DNA from: Armatimonadetes bacterium Uphvl-Ar2
Lineage (GTDB): Bacteria; Armatimonadota; Fimbriimonadia; Fimbriimonadales; Fimbriimonadaceae
Direction: 5' to 3'
Assembly: GCA_002162095.1 (NCBI GenBank)
Contig: CP021424.1
Span: 1,736,001-1,800,000, forward strand
Length of the DNA: 64,000 nucleotides
In this document: piece after piece, positions 41,378-50,203 of the stretch
Position numbering within the stretch: the stretch's first letter is position 1
Layout: every line of letters begins with the position of its first letter
Position numbers and translations under genes: made by a program
Notes under the pieces: model-generated
The model's input: only the letters and a program-made list of their open reading frames with translations
The model's database searches: none
Told to the model about the DNA's origin: nothing

Positions 41378-43372
41378 GTGACCAACGCCATCCGATTCGC
41401 CTTTGCCCTCACCCTCCTGATGGGTGCGGCCCTGGCGTGGGCGCAGAACGGTACGGTCCAACTCAACGCGTTCCCCAACATCCTAGTGGGCGACGGACGT
41501 TCCACCACTACGCTCTCCGCCGAAGTGCGAGACAGCACCGGACGCCTGGTGCCCGATGGCACCCAAGTCGTTTTCGAATCCACCCTCGGTGACCTCCGAG
41601 AAACCCTCGTCACCACCAACAGTGGTCTGGCCCAGGTCATCCTCCGCGCACCAGGGGCTCCAGGCGTCGCCAAGGTGCGTGCCTCCGCCCTTCGCTATGC
41701 GGCCAGCACCTCCATGGAGATTGAATTCGTGGAGAGCCGCGACGTGCTGGATCAGCAGCAAGACTTTGTCGAGGTGGTGAGCAAGGGGGCTCAGTTCTAC
41801 GCTTTCCAAGAGAAGGTCTTGGAGGCCGCCGCCAAGGATCAGGGCGTAAGCGTCAAGTACCGCGACATCGAAATAGTCGCGGACGACATCCAGCTCAATG
41901 TCCCCATCTATGAACTGAGAGCCCGCAACGGGGTTCTCAAAACCAAGAACTACACCATTCCGTTCCGGCGCCTGCAACTCACGCTCAACCGTATGCGTGG
42001 CGTGGTGGAAGCCACCCAAGAGGTCACCCGTTACCGCTGGCGGCAGTCCGGACGTCTGGCCATCGTCACGCCCTTCGAAGGCCGCATCACCCAGTACCTG
42101 CGCCTCAACCGGCAAGAGGCAGTGCCGCTCGAGGAAGACCTCCTCATGGGCACCTTTGACTTTGTTGAGGTGGTGGATTCGCTCACCAAAATCCACGCCA
42201 CCAAGGTCATCGCTTTCCCGGCCCGCGAAATCCAGTTCGTCAATGCGGACGTCAAGATTCAAGAGTTGTCCGTTCTCCGGTTCCCGCTCTACCGGATCAA
42301 CGTCTACGACAACAACCCCATCGTCACCGAGCAGTACGTCACCGTCAGCAACAACGCGTTCCAGGTGGATTACCCCCACTATCTCAGCCTCGCGCCGGGC
42401 CGCAGCAGCGCCCTCCGGTTCCGCTACGGCGAGCGCTACTCTACCGGGGTCGGTGGGGCGGGCGGCACCTTCCTCGATTACGAGATGTCGTGGAACGAAG
42501 GATCGCGCACTCAGGGGGGGCTCACCTTCTCGGGCCTGGGCCGCAACGACTGGGGCTTCCATATGCGCCAAAGCCTCCGGCCGACAGAAAACACGTCGGT
42601 GCAGGCGCAGCTTTCGTTCCCGGCGCACCGATCCATGGTGGCCAATACGAACCTCACTCACACCTTCGATGGGGTCCAGATCAGCCTCGCTACCAACTAC
42701 AACGAGACCCTGCGCGGCATCAAGAACCGCACCTTCACCTCCAGCCTGGTGGCCGAACTCGACCCGGTGAGCTGGGGCAACATGCCGTTCCGTACGTACC
42801 TGGGGGTCAGCGCGGACTACACCGAATTCAGCGGCGCTTTCAATCGCGTCACCAACACGCAGGGATTACGGGTGCGCACCCTCAGCAAGCCGCTCAATGT
42901 GGGGTCGGGCTCCTCGCTCACGCTCGCCCACCAAGCGCGCTACCTGGCCAATAGCAACACCAGCACACCGCTCACCAATACGTTCACGATGAACCTGTCG
43001 AGTCGTTTAAACTCGTCTCTCAGTGTCAATACCGGGTATGAATACGGGGACGATGCGTTTACGCGTACGGCTCTGGGGCGCCACCGGCTCACGCTGGATG
43101 GCCTGTATCAATCCGGAGCCTTTAGCACCAACGCGTATCTCAGCCGGAGCCTCGACATTGACCGATACACCTTCTCCGGGAACGCATCGTATCGTCTCGG
43201 CCCCCTTTGGAACACCTACTTCAATTGGTTCCAAGATCGCTTTATTGGCCAGTCTTACGAAGATCAAAGCCTGGTGCTCAGCTATCAGCTGGGCTTCCGC
43301 GAGGTCGGCATTAGCTATTCGTGGCGCACGCGGCGGCTGGGCTTGGAGCTCTTGGGCACTCGCTTCCGTTAG
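41378..43372 (+). CDS. Outer-membrane beta-barrel with invasin-type Ig and OstA/LptD-like domain
   Basis: 664 residues from GTG 41378, preceded by AGGGAGA. Signal peptide ends at AWAQ. Residues about 25-110 form an invasin/Big_1-like Ig domain (VQLNAFPNILVGDGRSTTTLSAEVRDSTGRLVPDG). Residues about 160-230 resemble the OstA/LptD periplasmic fold (YRDIEIVADDIQLNVPIYELRARNGVL). The remainder alternates in the pattern of a large beta-barrel and ends in an aromatic strand (GTRFR). The combination points to an outer-membrane assembly or export pore in a diderm cell. Substrate is unknown. Confidence 0.65.
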   Translation: MTNAIRFAFALTLLMGAALAWAQNGTVQLNAFPNILVGDGRSTTTLSAEVRDSTGRLVPDGTQVVFESTLGDLRETLVTTNSGLAQVILRAPGAPGVAKVRASALRYAASTSMEIEFVESRDVLDQQQDFVEVVSKGAQFYAFQEKVLEAAAKDQGVSVKYRDIEIVADDIQLNVPIYELRARNGVLKTKNYTIPFRRLQLTLNRMRGVVEATQEVTRYRWRQSGRLAIVTPFEGRITQYLRLNRQEAVPLEEDLLMGTFDFVEVVDSLTKIHATKVIAFPAREIQFVNADVKIQELSVLRFPLYRINVYDNNPIVTEQYVTVSNNAFQVDYPHYLSLAPGRSSALRFRYGERYSTGVGGAGGTFLDYEMSWNEGSRTQGGLTFSGLGRNDWGFHMRQSLRPTENTSVQAQLSFPAHRSMVANTNLTHTFDGVQISLATNYNETLRGIKNRTFTSSLVAELDPVSWGNMPFRTYLGVSADYTEFSGAFNRVTNTQGLRVRTLSKPLNVGSGSSLTLAHQARYLANSNTSTPLTNTFTMNLSSRLNSSLSVNTGYEYGDDAFTRTALGRHRLTLDGLYQSGAFSTNAYLSRSLDIDRYTFSGNASYRLGPLWNTYFNWFQDRFIGQSYEDQSLVLSYQLGFREVGISYSWRTRRLGLELLGTRFR

Positions 43373-43385
43373 TCTGCTGGGCGCG

Positions 43386-45161
43386 TTGGCGCCGACCACG
43401 GTCTCTGCTCAAGCATTCGGGCGGTTTGGCTACGTTTCACTCCCGGCCACGCCCGGGATCGAGCTCAAGAACGAAGGCTTCCGGGCGCGGCACCCCATGG
43501 CCGATATGCTCAAGTTCAAGGAGTCCATCGCCCGCTCGGTGCCGCTCGAAATCCGGTGGGAGCAGGGCATTTACGGCCTCCGGGGTGGCCCGGCTGCGCC
43601 GGACAAACTTCGGGTGAACCTGTTCTCCCCGGGTGTCGACATCTACGTCGAATCGGGGCTGGAACTCACGGTCACGTCCACGGGTGCTCCTTATCTCTCC
43701 TTCCCGGGCGGTACGGTCACGCCAGAATTGCCCACCGCCCCCGGGAGCTACGCACTGCTCACGTTCCGAGATCGGCAGCCCGCCATCTTGTTCTCGTTCC
43801 TGAGCGACCCCGGCCAGATGATCGTGCACGGGAAGAGCGGCGAGTGGACCATCCGCACCGTAGACGCCTACAAGGGGTGGATTCGGCTCTCTCTCCCATT
43901 CGGACTAAAGGCGGTGAGCGCGAATACTGCCGGTGCCCTGGGCGACCTGGCCATCGAGCTTGAGCCCAAACTGAGCGCCTTCCAGAACCCCGCGCCCCTA
44001 CTGAAGAGTCTCGTTTGGACGGAATCCGAAGGCATCATCCAAGGGGTTTGGACTTTCGATCGCCCGGGAGCCTTGGTGCCCCCTGCGCTCTCGCTCGCCC
44101 GAGAAGGCGGCATGCGCCCCATCATTAAGAGCGGGCTCAAGCCAGCCAACGCGGACCTCGAAGACGGGCCAAGCCTGTTCTGCGTCAACTCCAAGCTGGT
44201 GGTGCAATGGGTGGTGCCCCCGGCCTTGCAGGGCCGCGCGCTCGCGGGCATCAACGGCGAGTGGCCGGTCAGCACGCCCGATTCCCCCCTCGATGCGGTC
44301 CGCCTTCTCATGCTGGCCGGGGCTCCGCCCACTTGGCATGACCAAGTGAAGGCTGACCTCGACAAGTGGACGAACGCGGCCGTCTTGGTCAAGGAACCCA
44401 ACACCCAACAGTCGCTACCCTTCGACCATGCGGGAGCGGGCCTGCTTGAATCGGCGACCGCCGCCTTGCAGGCTATGGCCCTTGCCCGGAGCGAGAACCG
44501 CCTGGAGGACGCCAACCCCTGGGTGACGAGCCTCGGCTGGCGGGTGGATGCCCGGAGTTGGATATTGGACGTGAGCGACCCCGCCCTCAGAAGTGAGGCG
44601 TCGGCCCGGCTAGCCGTGGCCAGCGCCCTCAGCAATGAACCGGAAGTGCGAGGCATGGCGGTCCTGTTGCAGACCGGGCTTGCTGCCGAGAGCGTGCGCC
44701 CCCTCTATGCCCGCAAGCGAGAACTGGAGATTGACCCCACGGGTCGGTCGCAGTTCTGGTTCCCGTGGCGGACCCGCCTCTTTAGCCTCGATGCGGCCAG
44801 CCTGGGCGAAAACACGCAGGAAGATGCCCTCGAGTCCCCGCTCCGCTTGCTGAAGGGTCCGCGGGTGTTAACTCAAGTGAACGGCAGAGAGCTTTTGATG
44901 GATTTTGAAACGGCTGCCCCCGGACAATTTGAGATTCAGCTGGCGTACCCCGCGCCGCTGCGCTTCATCCCGGCGGGATCCACCAACGTCCTTCAGCCCA
45001 AGTTGGTTGAGAAAGAAGGCACTTGGCTGATGCAAGGGCAAGCCGAAATAGCCGGCCCGGTGCGCCTGATGATCAAGATTGACCCGGCCGGACCGCTCGT
45101 TCCGACTTGGTTTGTCCCGCGGCCGAGCGCGCCTACGCCCCCGGCGTCTCCGGCGGGTTAG
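43386..45161 (+). CDS. Exported protein of unknown function; start uncertain
   Basis: The frame encodes a hydrophobic signal-like segment (SLLGALAPTTVSAQA) followed by about 585 residues of beta-rich then helical sequence. Its middle contains a domain with SLVWTESEGIIQGVWTFDRPGA, and its end has LAYPAPLRFIPAGS and a Pro-rich tail. The only near in-frame start is TTG at 43386, inside the signal. The region overlaps the end of the barrel gene, so either an unusual start or another missed base near 43360-43372 is likely. No family is recognised. It ends 29 bases inside the convergent nadB. Confidence 0.55.
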   Translation: MAPTTVSAQAFGRFGYVSLPATPGIELKNEGFRARHPMADMLKFKESIARSVPLEIRWEQGIYGLRGGPAAPDKLRVNLFSPGVDIYVESGLELTVTSTGAPYLSFPGGTVTPELPTAPGSYALLTFRDRQPAILFSFLSDPGQMIVHGKSGEWTIRTVDAYKGWIRLSLPFGLKAVSANTAGALGDLAIELEPKLSAFQNPAPLLKSLVWTESEGIIQGVWTFDRPGALVPPALSLAREGGMRPIIKSGLKPANADLEDGPSLFCVNSKLVVQWVVPPALQGRALAGINGEWPVSTPDSPLDAVRLLMLAGAPPTWHDQVKADLDKWTNAAVLVKEPNTQQSLPFDHAGAGLLESATAALQAMALARSENRLEDANPWVTSLGWRVDARSWILDVSDPALRSEASARLAVASALSNEPEVRGMAVLLQTGLAAESVRPLYARKRELEIDPTGRSQFWFPWRTRLFSLDAASLGENTQEDALESPLRLLKGPRVLTQVNGRELLMDFETAAPGQFEIQLAYPAPLRFIPAGSTNVLQPKLVEKEGTWLMQGQAEIAGPVRLMIKIDPAGPLVPTWFVPRPSAPTPPASPAG

Positions 45162-46644
45162 TGCTGGCCAGATCGGCATTGAAGTGGAGCCCGATATTCT
45201 CCTTGCGGGCCAGGGCTTGCTCCACCACGTAGCCGGCGGCCACCAGCAGGTTGTAGGCCTCGTGCGCGTAAGCCGAGAACGGGGCGCCTCTTAGCGATTC
45301 GTACTCTTGCCGCAGCGACTCGATCTCCCGGGCGGCAGTTTGTAAGCCCGCCGTGCTGCGGAAGACCCCGGCGTACCGGGTCATCAAGGACTGCAAGCGG
45401 TGCCGAATGCGGATCGCGTCGGCCTCGGGAATGGTCTGGCTCGGGGTGACCTCACCGTTCATTTCCGGTAAGGGGCGAGGATTGGCCGCCACATGGTCGG
45501 CTACCGCGTGGGCAAAGACCAAGGCCTCTAGCAAGCTATTGCTGGCTAAACGGTTTGCACCGTGAACACCGGTTCGGGCCACTTCGCCGGCGGCATACAG
45601 CCCCGGCACCGAGGTCTGCCCGTGCAGGTTGGTCACCAAGCCCCCACAGGCGTAGTGCTGGGCCGGGACGACGGGGATCCAATCCCGTTCGAGCTTGAGC
45701 CCGATCCCCCGCAGGCGCTCCCAAATGGTGGGGAACTCGTGCTGCAAGTCTTCGGGCTTCAGGTGGGTGGCATCCAAATACACGCACCACGTGTCCAGGC
45801 GCTTCATTTCCGATTCAATCGCCCGGGCCACTACGTCTCGCGGGGCCAGTTCCAGGCGCTCATCGTATTCGTACATAAAGCGCTCACCCCGGTGGTTGCG
45901 CAGGGTGGCGCCCGCCCCGCGCAGGGCTTCGGTCAAGAGGAATCCTTTGAGCTGAGCGTGTTCCAGCACGGTGGGGTGGAACTGCATGAACTCCATGTCC
46001 TTGATTTCGGCCCCCACGCGGTGCCCCAGCCCAATGCCATCCGCCGTGGCCACCAGCGGGTTAGTGGTGTGCGCATAAATCTTGCCGCAACCGCCCGTGG
46101 CCAGCACCACGGCCCGGCCAATGAAGGCCCGGGTGCCCATTTCATTCACGTGCGCCATCGCCCCGCAGACTTGGCCGTCTTCGAAGATCAAGTCGGTGAC
46201 GAAGGCCTTCTCGTACACCGTCAGTTGGGGGTTGGCGCGCACAGCGCTGGCCACGGCCCGCTCGACTTCCCACCCGGTGCGGTCGGCGTGGTGGACGATG
46301 CGGTTGCGGCTGTGGCCGCCTTCACGGCCGAGGGCGAGGTCAAAACGAGCCCCCAGGCTGGTGAGCCACTCAATGGCGGCCGGCGCCTGCTGAACCAAAA
46401 ACCGCACGGCCTCGGGGTCGTTCAATCCGGCCCCGGCCACGAGGGTGTCTTCTTCGTGCAACTTCCAGCTATCGCTTTCGCCGACGGCGGCGGCGATGCC
46501 CCCTTGCGCCCAACTGGTGTTGCTATCGGTAACGGTGCCCTTGGTGAGAATGGCCACCCGACCATGGGGGGCGGCGCGGAGGGCAAAGCTAAGCCCGGCC
46601 AGGCCGCTGCCGATCACGATGAAGTCGAACGTCTCGGTTCGCAC
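45133..46644 (-). CDS. nadB: L-aspartate oxidase
   Basis: FAD enzyme that oxidises aspartate to iminoaspartate, the substrate of NadA (gene at 14270). 503 residues with a GTG start. FAD motif FIVIGSGLAGLSFALRAA, then TSWAQGGIAAAV, the active-site region GREGGHSRNRIVH, ALRGAGATLRNHRGERFM, HYACGGLVTNLHGQTSVPGLYAAGEVA and GANRLASNSLLEALVFA. A TAAACT lies upstream on the minus strand. Confidence 0.95.
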   Translation of the reverse strand: MRTETFDFIVIGSGLAGLSFALRAAPHGRVAILTKGTVTDSNTSWAQGGIAAAVGESDSWKLHEEDTLVAGAGLNDPEAVRFLVQQAPAAIEWLTSLGARFDLALGREGGHSRNRIVHHADRTGWEVERAVASAVRANPQLTVYEKAFVTDLIFEDGQVCGAMAHVNEMGTRAFIGRAVVLATGGCGKIYAHTTNPLVATADGIGLGHRVGAEIKDMEFMQFHPTVLEHAQLKGFLLTEALRGAGATLRNHRGERFMYEYDERLELAPRDVVARAIESEMKRLDTWCVYLDATHLKPEDLQHEFPTIWERLRGIGLKLERDWIPVVPAQHYACGGLVTNLHGQTSVPGLYAAGEVARTGVHGANRLASNSLLEALVFAHAVADHVAANPRPLPEMNGEVTPSQTIPEADAIRIRHRLQSLMTRYAGVFRSTAGLQTAAREIESLRQEYESLRGAPFSAYAHEAYNLLVAAGYVVEQALARKENIGLHFNADLASTNPPETPGA

Positions 46645-46744
46645 GAGGGCTGCAGTTTATCGTGACCTGGCAACCCCGCCGGGGTATTGCGGCGGCCCGC
46701 CCCCTTTTGCCGCCCCGATTCTGGGTACCTTAGGCAGGGCTCTC

Positions 46745-47356
46745 ATGGTGTCATCTCCGCAAGTTATCGCCATCAGCGGCATCAGTGGCAGTGGCAAGTC
46801 CACGCTCGCGCAGGCTTTGGCCCAGCGCATGGATGCCGTGGTGCTGTGCGTGGATGACTATTACCGGGAAACCGACCCGGAAGCGCTAGAGGCCACTAAC
46901 TTCGAAGACCCGGCCCTGACGGACTGGGAACTGCTGCTGGCGCACCTGGATGAGCTCAAAGAGGGCCGGCCGGTGGAGGTGCCGCAGTATTGCTACACCC
47001 GCTGCCGGCGCATTGCGTTTCACCGCCGGAACCCCCGCCCCACCGTGATTGTGGAAGGCCAGTACGCGCTCACCCAGCCGCAACTCGTGGAGCGGACGGA
47101 CCTGAGTGTGCTGATTCGGATTGACCTTGCGGAGGCCGAAGAGCGCCGCTGTCACCGCGATGTGTCGGTGCACGGACGGCGAGCGGAAGACAGCCGCGCC
47201 CGCTTTGCCCGCGAGATTGCCCCGACGTATCGTGAATTCAGCCCGCGCATGGAGGCCCTCAGCCACCTGCAGTTGGAGCCCAGCGAAGTCGCCCACTGGG
47301 TTCAGCAAGTGGATCTGGCCCTGCGCACACCGGCCCGGGCTAACTTCCTCGCTTAG
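46745..47356 (+). CDS. Uridine kinase-like P-loop kinase
   Basis: 203 residues. P-loop [27 protein letters not shown] (the uridine-kinase DDYY motif), LTDWELLLAHLDELKEGRPVEVPQY, VIVEGQYAL and RRCHRDVSVHGR. It fits the uridine kinase / phosphoribulokinase family; the nucleoside specificity is assumed from the family. The end overlaps the convergent DUF817 gene by 17 bases. Confidence 0.82.
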   Translation: MVSSPQVIAISGISGSGKSTLAQALAQRMDAVVLCVDDYYRETDPEALEATNFEDPALTDWELLLAHLDELKEGRPVEVPQYCYTRCRRIAFHRRNPRPTVIVEGQYALTQPQLVERTDLSVLIRIDLAEAEERRCHRDVSVHGRRAEDSRARFAREIAPTYREFSPRMEALSHLQLEPSEVAHWVQQVDLALRTPARANFLA

Positions 47357-48131
47357 GAATCAACCGCTGCGCGGTTTCGCCTTCACGGACGCCGAAGGCC
47401 AAAGTGTCTCGCCGAACCGCCGCCACCACCAGCACGCTGACAATGCAGAGCAGCACCCACGAAGAGAGCTTGCCGATGCCCACGGGCGACCACACGCCGA
47501 TCTGATGGGGATAGGAATACAACCCCATCAGCGTGCATAAGTTCTCGGCGAAGTAGATAAACAGCCCGATGAGGAAGAACGCCAGGGGCAGCGGCATGCG
47601 CCAGCGCCGGGTGACGGTGAAGTCCACGTAGGTTCGCCAGAAGATAGCCAGGGCAAAGACGCCGATGATCCAGCGGAAATCCCCTAGCCAGCGGTTGAGG
47701 AAGAAATTGGCATAAATCGCCAGCGCCAAGAGGAGGGCGGCAGCCGGCCGAGGCCAGTAACCGAACTTGAGATCGAACCTGCGCCAGGCTTGCAGAAGGT
47801 AGCTTGCCACGGCGGCATACATGAAACCGCTAAAGAGGGGCACATCCGCGATGCGCCAGTTTCCGGTGGCCGTGTATTGCCATGAGCCGTGGTGGACTTT
47901 GTAGATCTCAAGCCCGAGGCCGAGAAGGTGGAAGGCACTGAGGGCGAGGGACTCGCGCCACGTTTCTTGCTTGGCCAAAACCAATCCCACCTGAATGCCC
48001 AGGCACGCAATGAGCAGGGCATCGTAACGCGGCCAGGGGCTGTACGCGCTTAAGAAACCACAGGCAAAGAGCCACAGGGCGCACTGCGCGCTCTGGACTT
48101 GAATGCCCACAAAACGAACGAACTCTCGCAC
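47340..48131 (-). CDS. DUF817 family membrane protein
   Basis: About 263 residues with eight or more hydrophobic helices. Family landmarks are FGWPRYDAL-type (YSPWPRYDALLI), EIYKVHHGSWQYT, FSGFMYAAVASYLLQAWRRFDL and FFIGLFIYFAENLCTLMGLYSYP. The function of the family is unknown. GTG at 48131 is chosen as the start; sequence upstream in frame lacks membrane character. Confidence 0.75.
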   Translation of the reverse strand: MREFVRFVGIQVQSAQCALWLFACGFLSAYSPWPRYDALLIACLGIQVGLVLAKQETWRESLALSAFHLLGLGLEIYKVHHGSWQYTATGNWRIADVPLFSGFMYAAVASYLLQAWRRFDLKFGYWPRPAAALLLALAIYANFFLNRWLGDFRWIIGVFALAIFWRTYVDFTVTRRWRMPLPLAFFLIGLFIYFAENLCTLMGLYSYPHQIGVWSPVGIGKLSSWVLLCIVSVLVVAAVRRDTLAFGVREGETAQRLIPKRGS

Positions 48132-48187
48132 CCTTAGGGAGAGAAAGCCTTTCCGCTCGGGTTGGAGTTCCCGGGTGGTGCGTTCGG

Positions 48188-48652
48188 CTAAACGCGGGTA
48201 ACGGGTCCGCTGAGGCTGGGGTGGCGGTGGGTGTTGCCCGAAAGCTTGAGGGCCAGGCGATCCAGTCCCCGGTTCTTGCCCCACTCTTCTTGGCGCAGGG
48301 CGCGGGTGCCCTGGATGATGCTGCTCACGGTGTTCCACAGGCCGAACAGGGCCAGCATCAGCCACACCACCACCGACTTGACGAGCATCGCCACCCAGTC
48401 GATTTGATCCCATTGGCCTTGCAGCACCAGTTGGGCGCTAGGGATGCTCATGATGAGCGAAATGATAATGACCGTAGCCGTGACCATGAGGGCGGCGACT
48501 TCACCGAGGAACGCGCGCGCGGCGTGGTAGCGGGCGTACTGATTACCGGTGGCCATGGCCACAAAGTAACCCACGATCGCGCCCATCCAGGGGAAGGGGA
48601 TACCGGCGTAGTGGATCAAGGCGGCAAGGGTGCGATGATCGCGATTGGTCAT
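48188..48652 (-). CDS. DUF4870-like membrane protein
   Basis: 154 residues starting MTNRDHRTLAALIHYAGIPFP. Three hydrophobic segments are separated by GNQYARYHAARAFL, the hallmark of small DUF4870-type (Tic20-like) membrane proteins. A basic C-terminal tail follows. Function is unknown. It lies 56 bases upstream of the DUF817 gene on the same strand. Confidence 0.72.
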   Translation of the reverse strand: MTNRDHRTLAALIHYAGIPFPWMGAIVGYFVAMATGNQYARYHAARAFLGEVAALMVTATVIIISLIMSIPSAQLVLQGQWDQIDWVAMLVKSVVVWLMLALFGLWNTVSSIIQGTRALRQEEWGKNRGLDRLALKLSGNTHRHPSLSGPVTRV

Positions 48653-48738
48653 CTCGTTGTCACTGTATCACGAGAGCTAGACAGATTGGTTGCGCCATGC
48701 CCATTGCGGAGCCGTTGCCAAGCCATCCACAGGCCCGC

Positions 48739-48744
48739 TACAAT
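48739..48744 (+). promoter_or_regulatory. -10-like hexamer (TACAAT) 8 bases before a PhyH gene
   Basis: TACAAT ends eight bases before ATG 48753 and no Shine-Dalgarno is present, consistent with a leaderless or near-leaderless message. Confidence 0.5.
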
Positions 48745-48752
48745 AGGCCGTC

Positions 48753-49514
48753 ATGTCCCTGCGCGAATCGTACGACGCCGATGGATACGTTGTGGTGCGG
48801 GGCGTTTTCTCCCCCGCCGAAGTGGCCGAACTGGAAGCCGCCTTCGACGAGATCGTGCGTCAGCTCATGGCCAGCGGGGAACACCTCAACGCGCGCTGGG
48901 GCGGGGAAGCCATGGACGCCATGGGCGCCGCCGACACCGTGGTGCTGCACACCCACAATGTCCAGTACTACTCGGCGGTATGGGCGCGGGCTCTGACCCA
49001 TCCCGGGTTCCTGGCGGCCGCCACCGAGCTTCTTGGCCCCGATGTGGTGCTGCACCACACCAAGCTGTTCCAAAAGCCAGCCGAGAACGGGGCGCCCTTC
49101 CCGATGCACCAGGATTGGAGCTACTTCCCCAGCCGCAAGGACACCATGGCGGCGGCCATCATTCACGTTTCCCGCGCCACCGATGCGATGGGCTGCCTGC
49201 GCGTGGTGCCGGGCTCGCACCGCCTGGGCCGGATGGAAGCCAGCAGTGGGGCTTCGCTTGAGTTAGCGCAAAAGTATCCAATAGAAGAAGCTGTGGCCCT
49301 CGAAGCAAATCCAGGCGATCTGGTCTTCTTTAACTATCTGACCCTACACGGGAGCATGCCGAATCGCTCGGACGACGTGCGCAAGACCGTGTTGGTGCAA
49401 ATGCACGCGGGCGATGATGAAATCGAGAACCCGGAAGGTCACCCTTACGACAAGTGGGTGCTGGCCGGCCGGAATCATCACATGAGCCGGGCGCAAGCCA
49501 ACGTCGTTCGATAA
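48753..49514 (+). CDS. Phytanoyl-CoA dioxygenase (PhyH) family protein
   Basis: 253-residue Fe(II)/2-oxoglutarate dioxygenase. The iron facial triad is visible as HQDWSYF (His and Asp near residue 118) and the distal His in YLTLHGSMPNRSDDVRKT, with the Arg that binds 2-oxoglutarate. SRATDAMGCLRVVPGSHRLG is typical. Substrate is unknown; family members hydroxylate lipids, ectoine, mitomycin precursors and others. A second PhyH gene lies at 53624. Confidence 0.85.
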   Translation: MSLRESYDADGYVVVRGVFSPAEVAELEAAFDEIVRQLMASGEHLNARWGGEAMDAMGAADTVVLHTHNVQYYSAVWARALTHPGFLAAATELLGPDVVLHHTKLFQKPAENGAPFPMHQDWSYFPSRKDTMAAAIIHVSRATDAMGCLRVVPGSHRLGRMEASSGASLELAQKYPIEEAVALEANPGDLVFFNYLTLHGSMPNRSDDVRKTVLVQMHAGDDEIENPEGHPYDKWVLAGRNHHMSRAQANVVR

Positions 49515-49552
49515 CTCCCCCGATCCTGTATCGGAGAGGCCAGGTGGCGCGT

Positions 49553-49558
49553 TAGAAT
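49553..49558 (+). promoter_or_regulatory. -10-like hexamer (TAGAAT) 6 bases before an exported-protein gene
   Basis: TAGAAT ends six bases before ATG 49565, the same geometry as at hisI and the DUF1552 gene. Confidence 0.5.
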
Positions 49559-49564
49559 AGACAC

Positions 49565-50203
49565 ATGCGCTGGCTGGCCGTTCTGTTTCTCCTCCTCTCT
49601 TCTTTTGCCTGGGCGCAAACGGATGGTGAACCCACCGAGCCGGAAATCTCGCCCCTGCGTCTCTTGGGCTTCCTCTCGCAAGCCAAGATTGAGAATCCGC
49701 AGGCCGGGGCCACCAAGTTTAAGCCGGCCGATGAGCGCGTCGCGATTGTGATGCTCATCGAATCGCTGGAAGAAGAACCGACGGCCCAGAAGGAGTTGAT
49801 CGCCGGTTTCCTTGAGGCCCTCAAGCCGATCGAGACGCTCTTCAAGGAGATCGAAGCCGAGCACGATGTCGCCACCGCCTTCGCTTTCTTTGTCGCCAGC
49901 AACTACAGCACGGCCTCCGGCAAGGACCTGAGCGGGGATGAGATGAAGGCGGTGATCAAGCAGTTCCAAACCGGCCTCGGCAGCAAAGAGATGGGCGAAT
50001 TGGAAGATCTGGATCGACAGATGCTGTACGAGACTTGCCTCTTCCACGCGCTCCTGCCGCTTCTGCTGTTTGGTGAGCAAGAAACGGCCAGCGACGAAGC
50101 CAAGGCCCTGGCCAATGAGCAACTGAAGGAAGCCTTCCGGGTGGATGCCAGCGGCATCACGGTCACCGAGAAGGGCTTCGTTTTCGCCAAGCCGACTGAG
50201 TAA
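49565..50203 (+). CDS. Exported protein, DUF6683-like
   Basis: 212 residues with signal peptide MRWLAVLFLLLSSFAWAQ. The mature part is helical. TKFKPADERVAI, then AFAFFVASNYSTASGKDLSGDEMKAVIKQF resembles the DUF6683 family of secreted proteins of unknown function. It ends convergently against the GH78 remnant, with adjacent stops. Confidence 0.6.
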   Translation: MRWLAVLFLLLSSFAWAQTDGEPTEPEISPLRLLGFLSQAKIENPQAGATKFKPADERVAIVMLIESLEEEPTAQKELIAGFLEALKPIETLFKEIEAEHDVATAFAFFVASNYSTASGKDLSGDEMKAVIKQFQTGLGSKEMGELEDLDRQMLYETCLFHALLPLLLFGEQETASDEAKALANEQLKEAFRVDASGITVTEKGFVFAKPTE

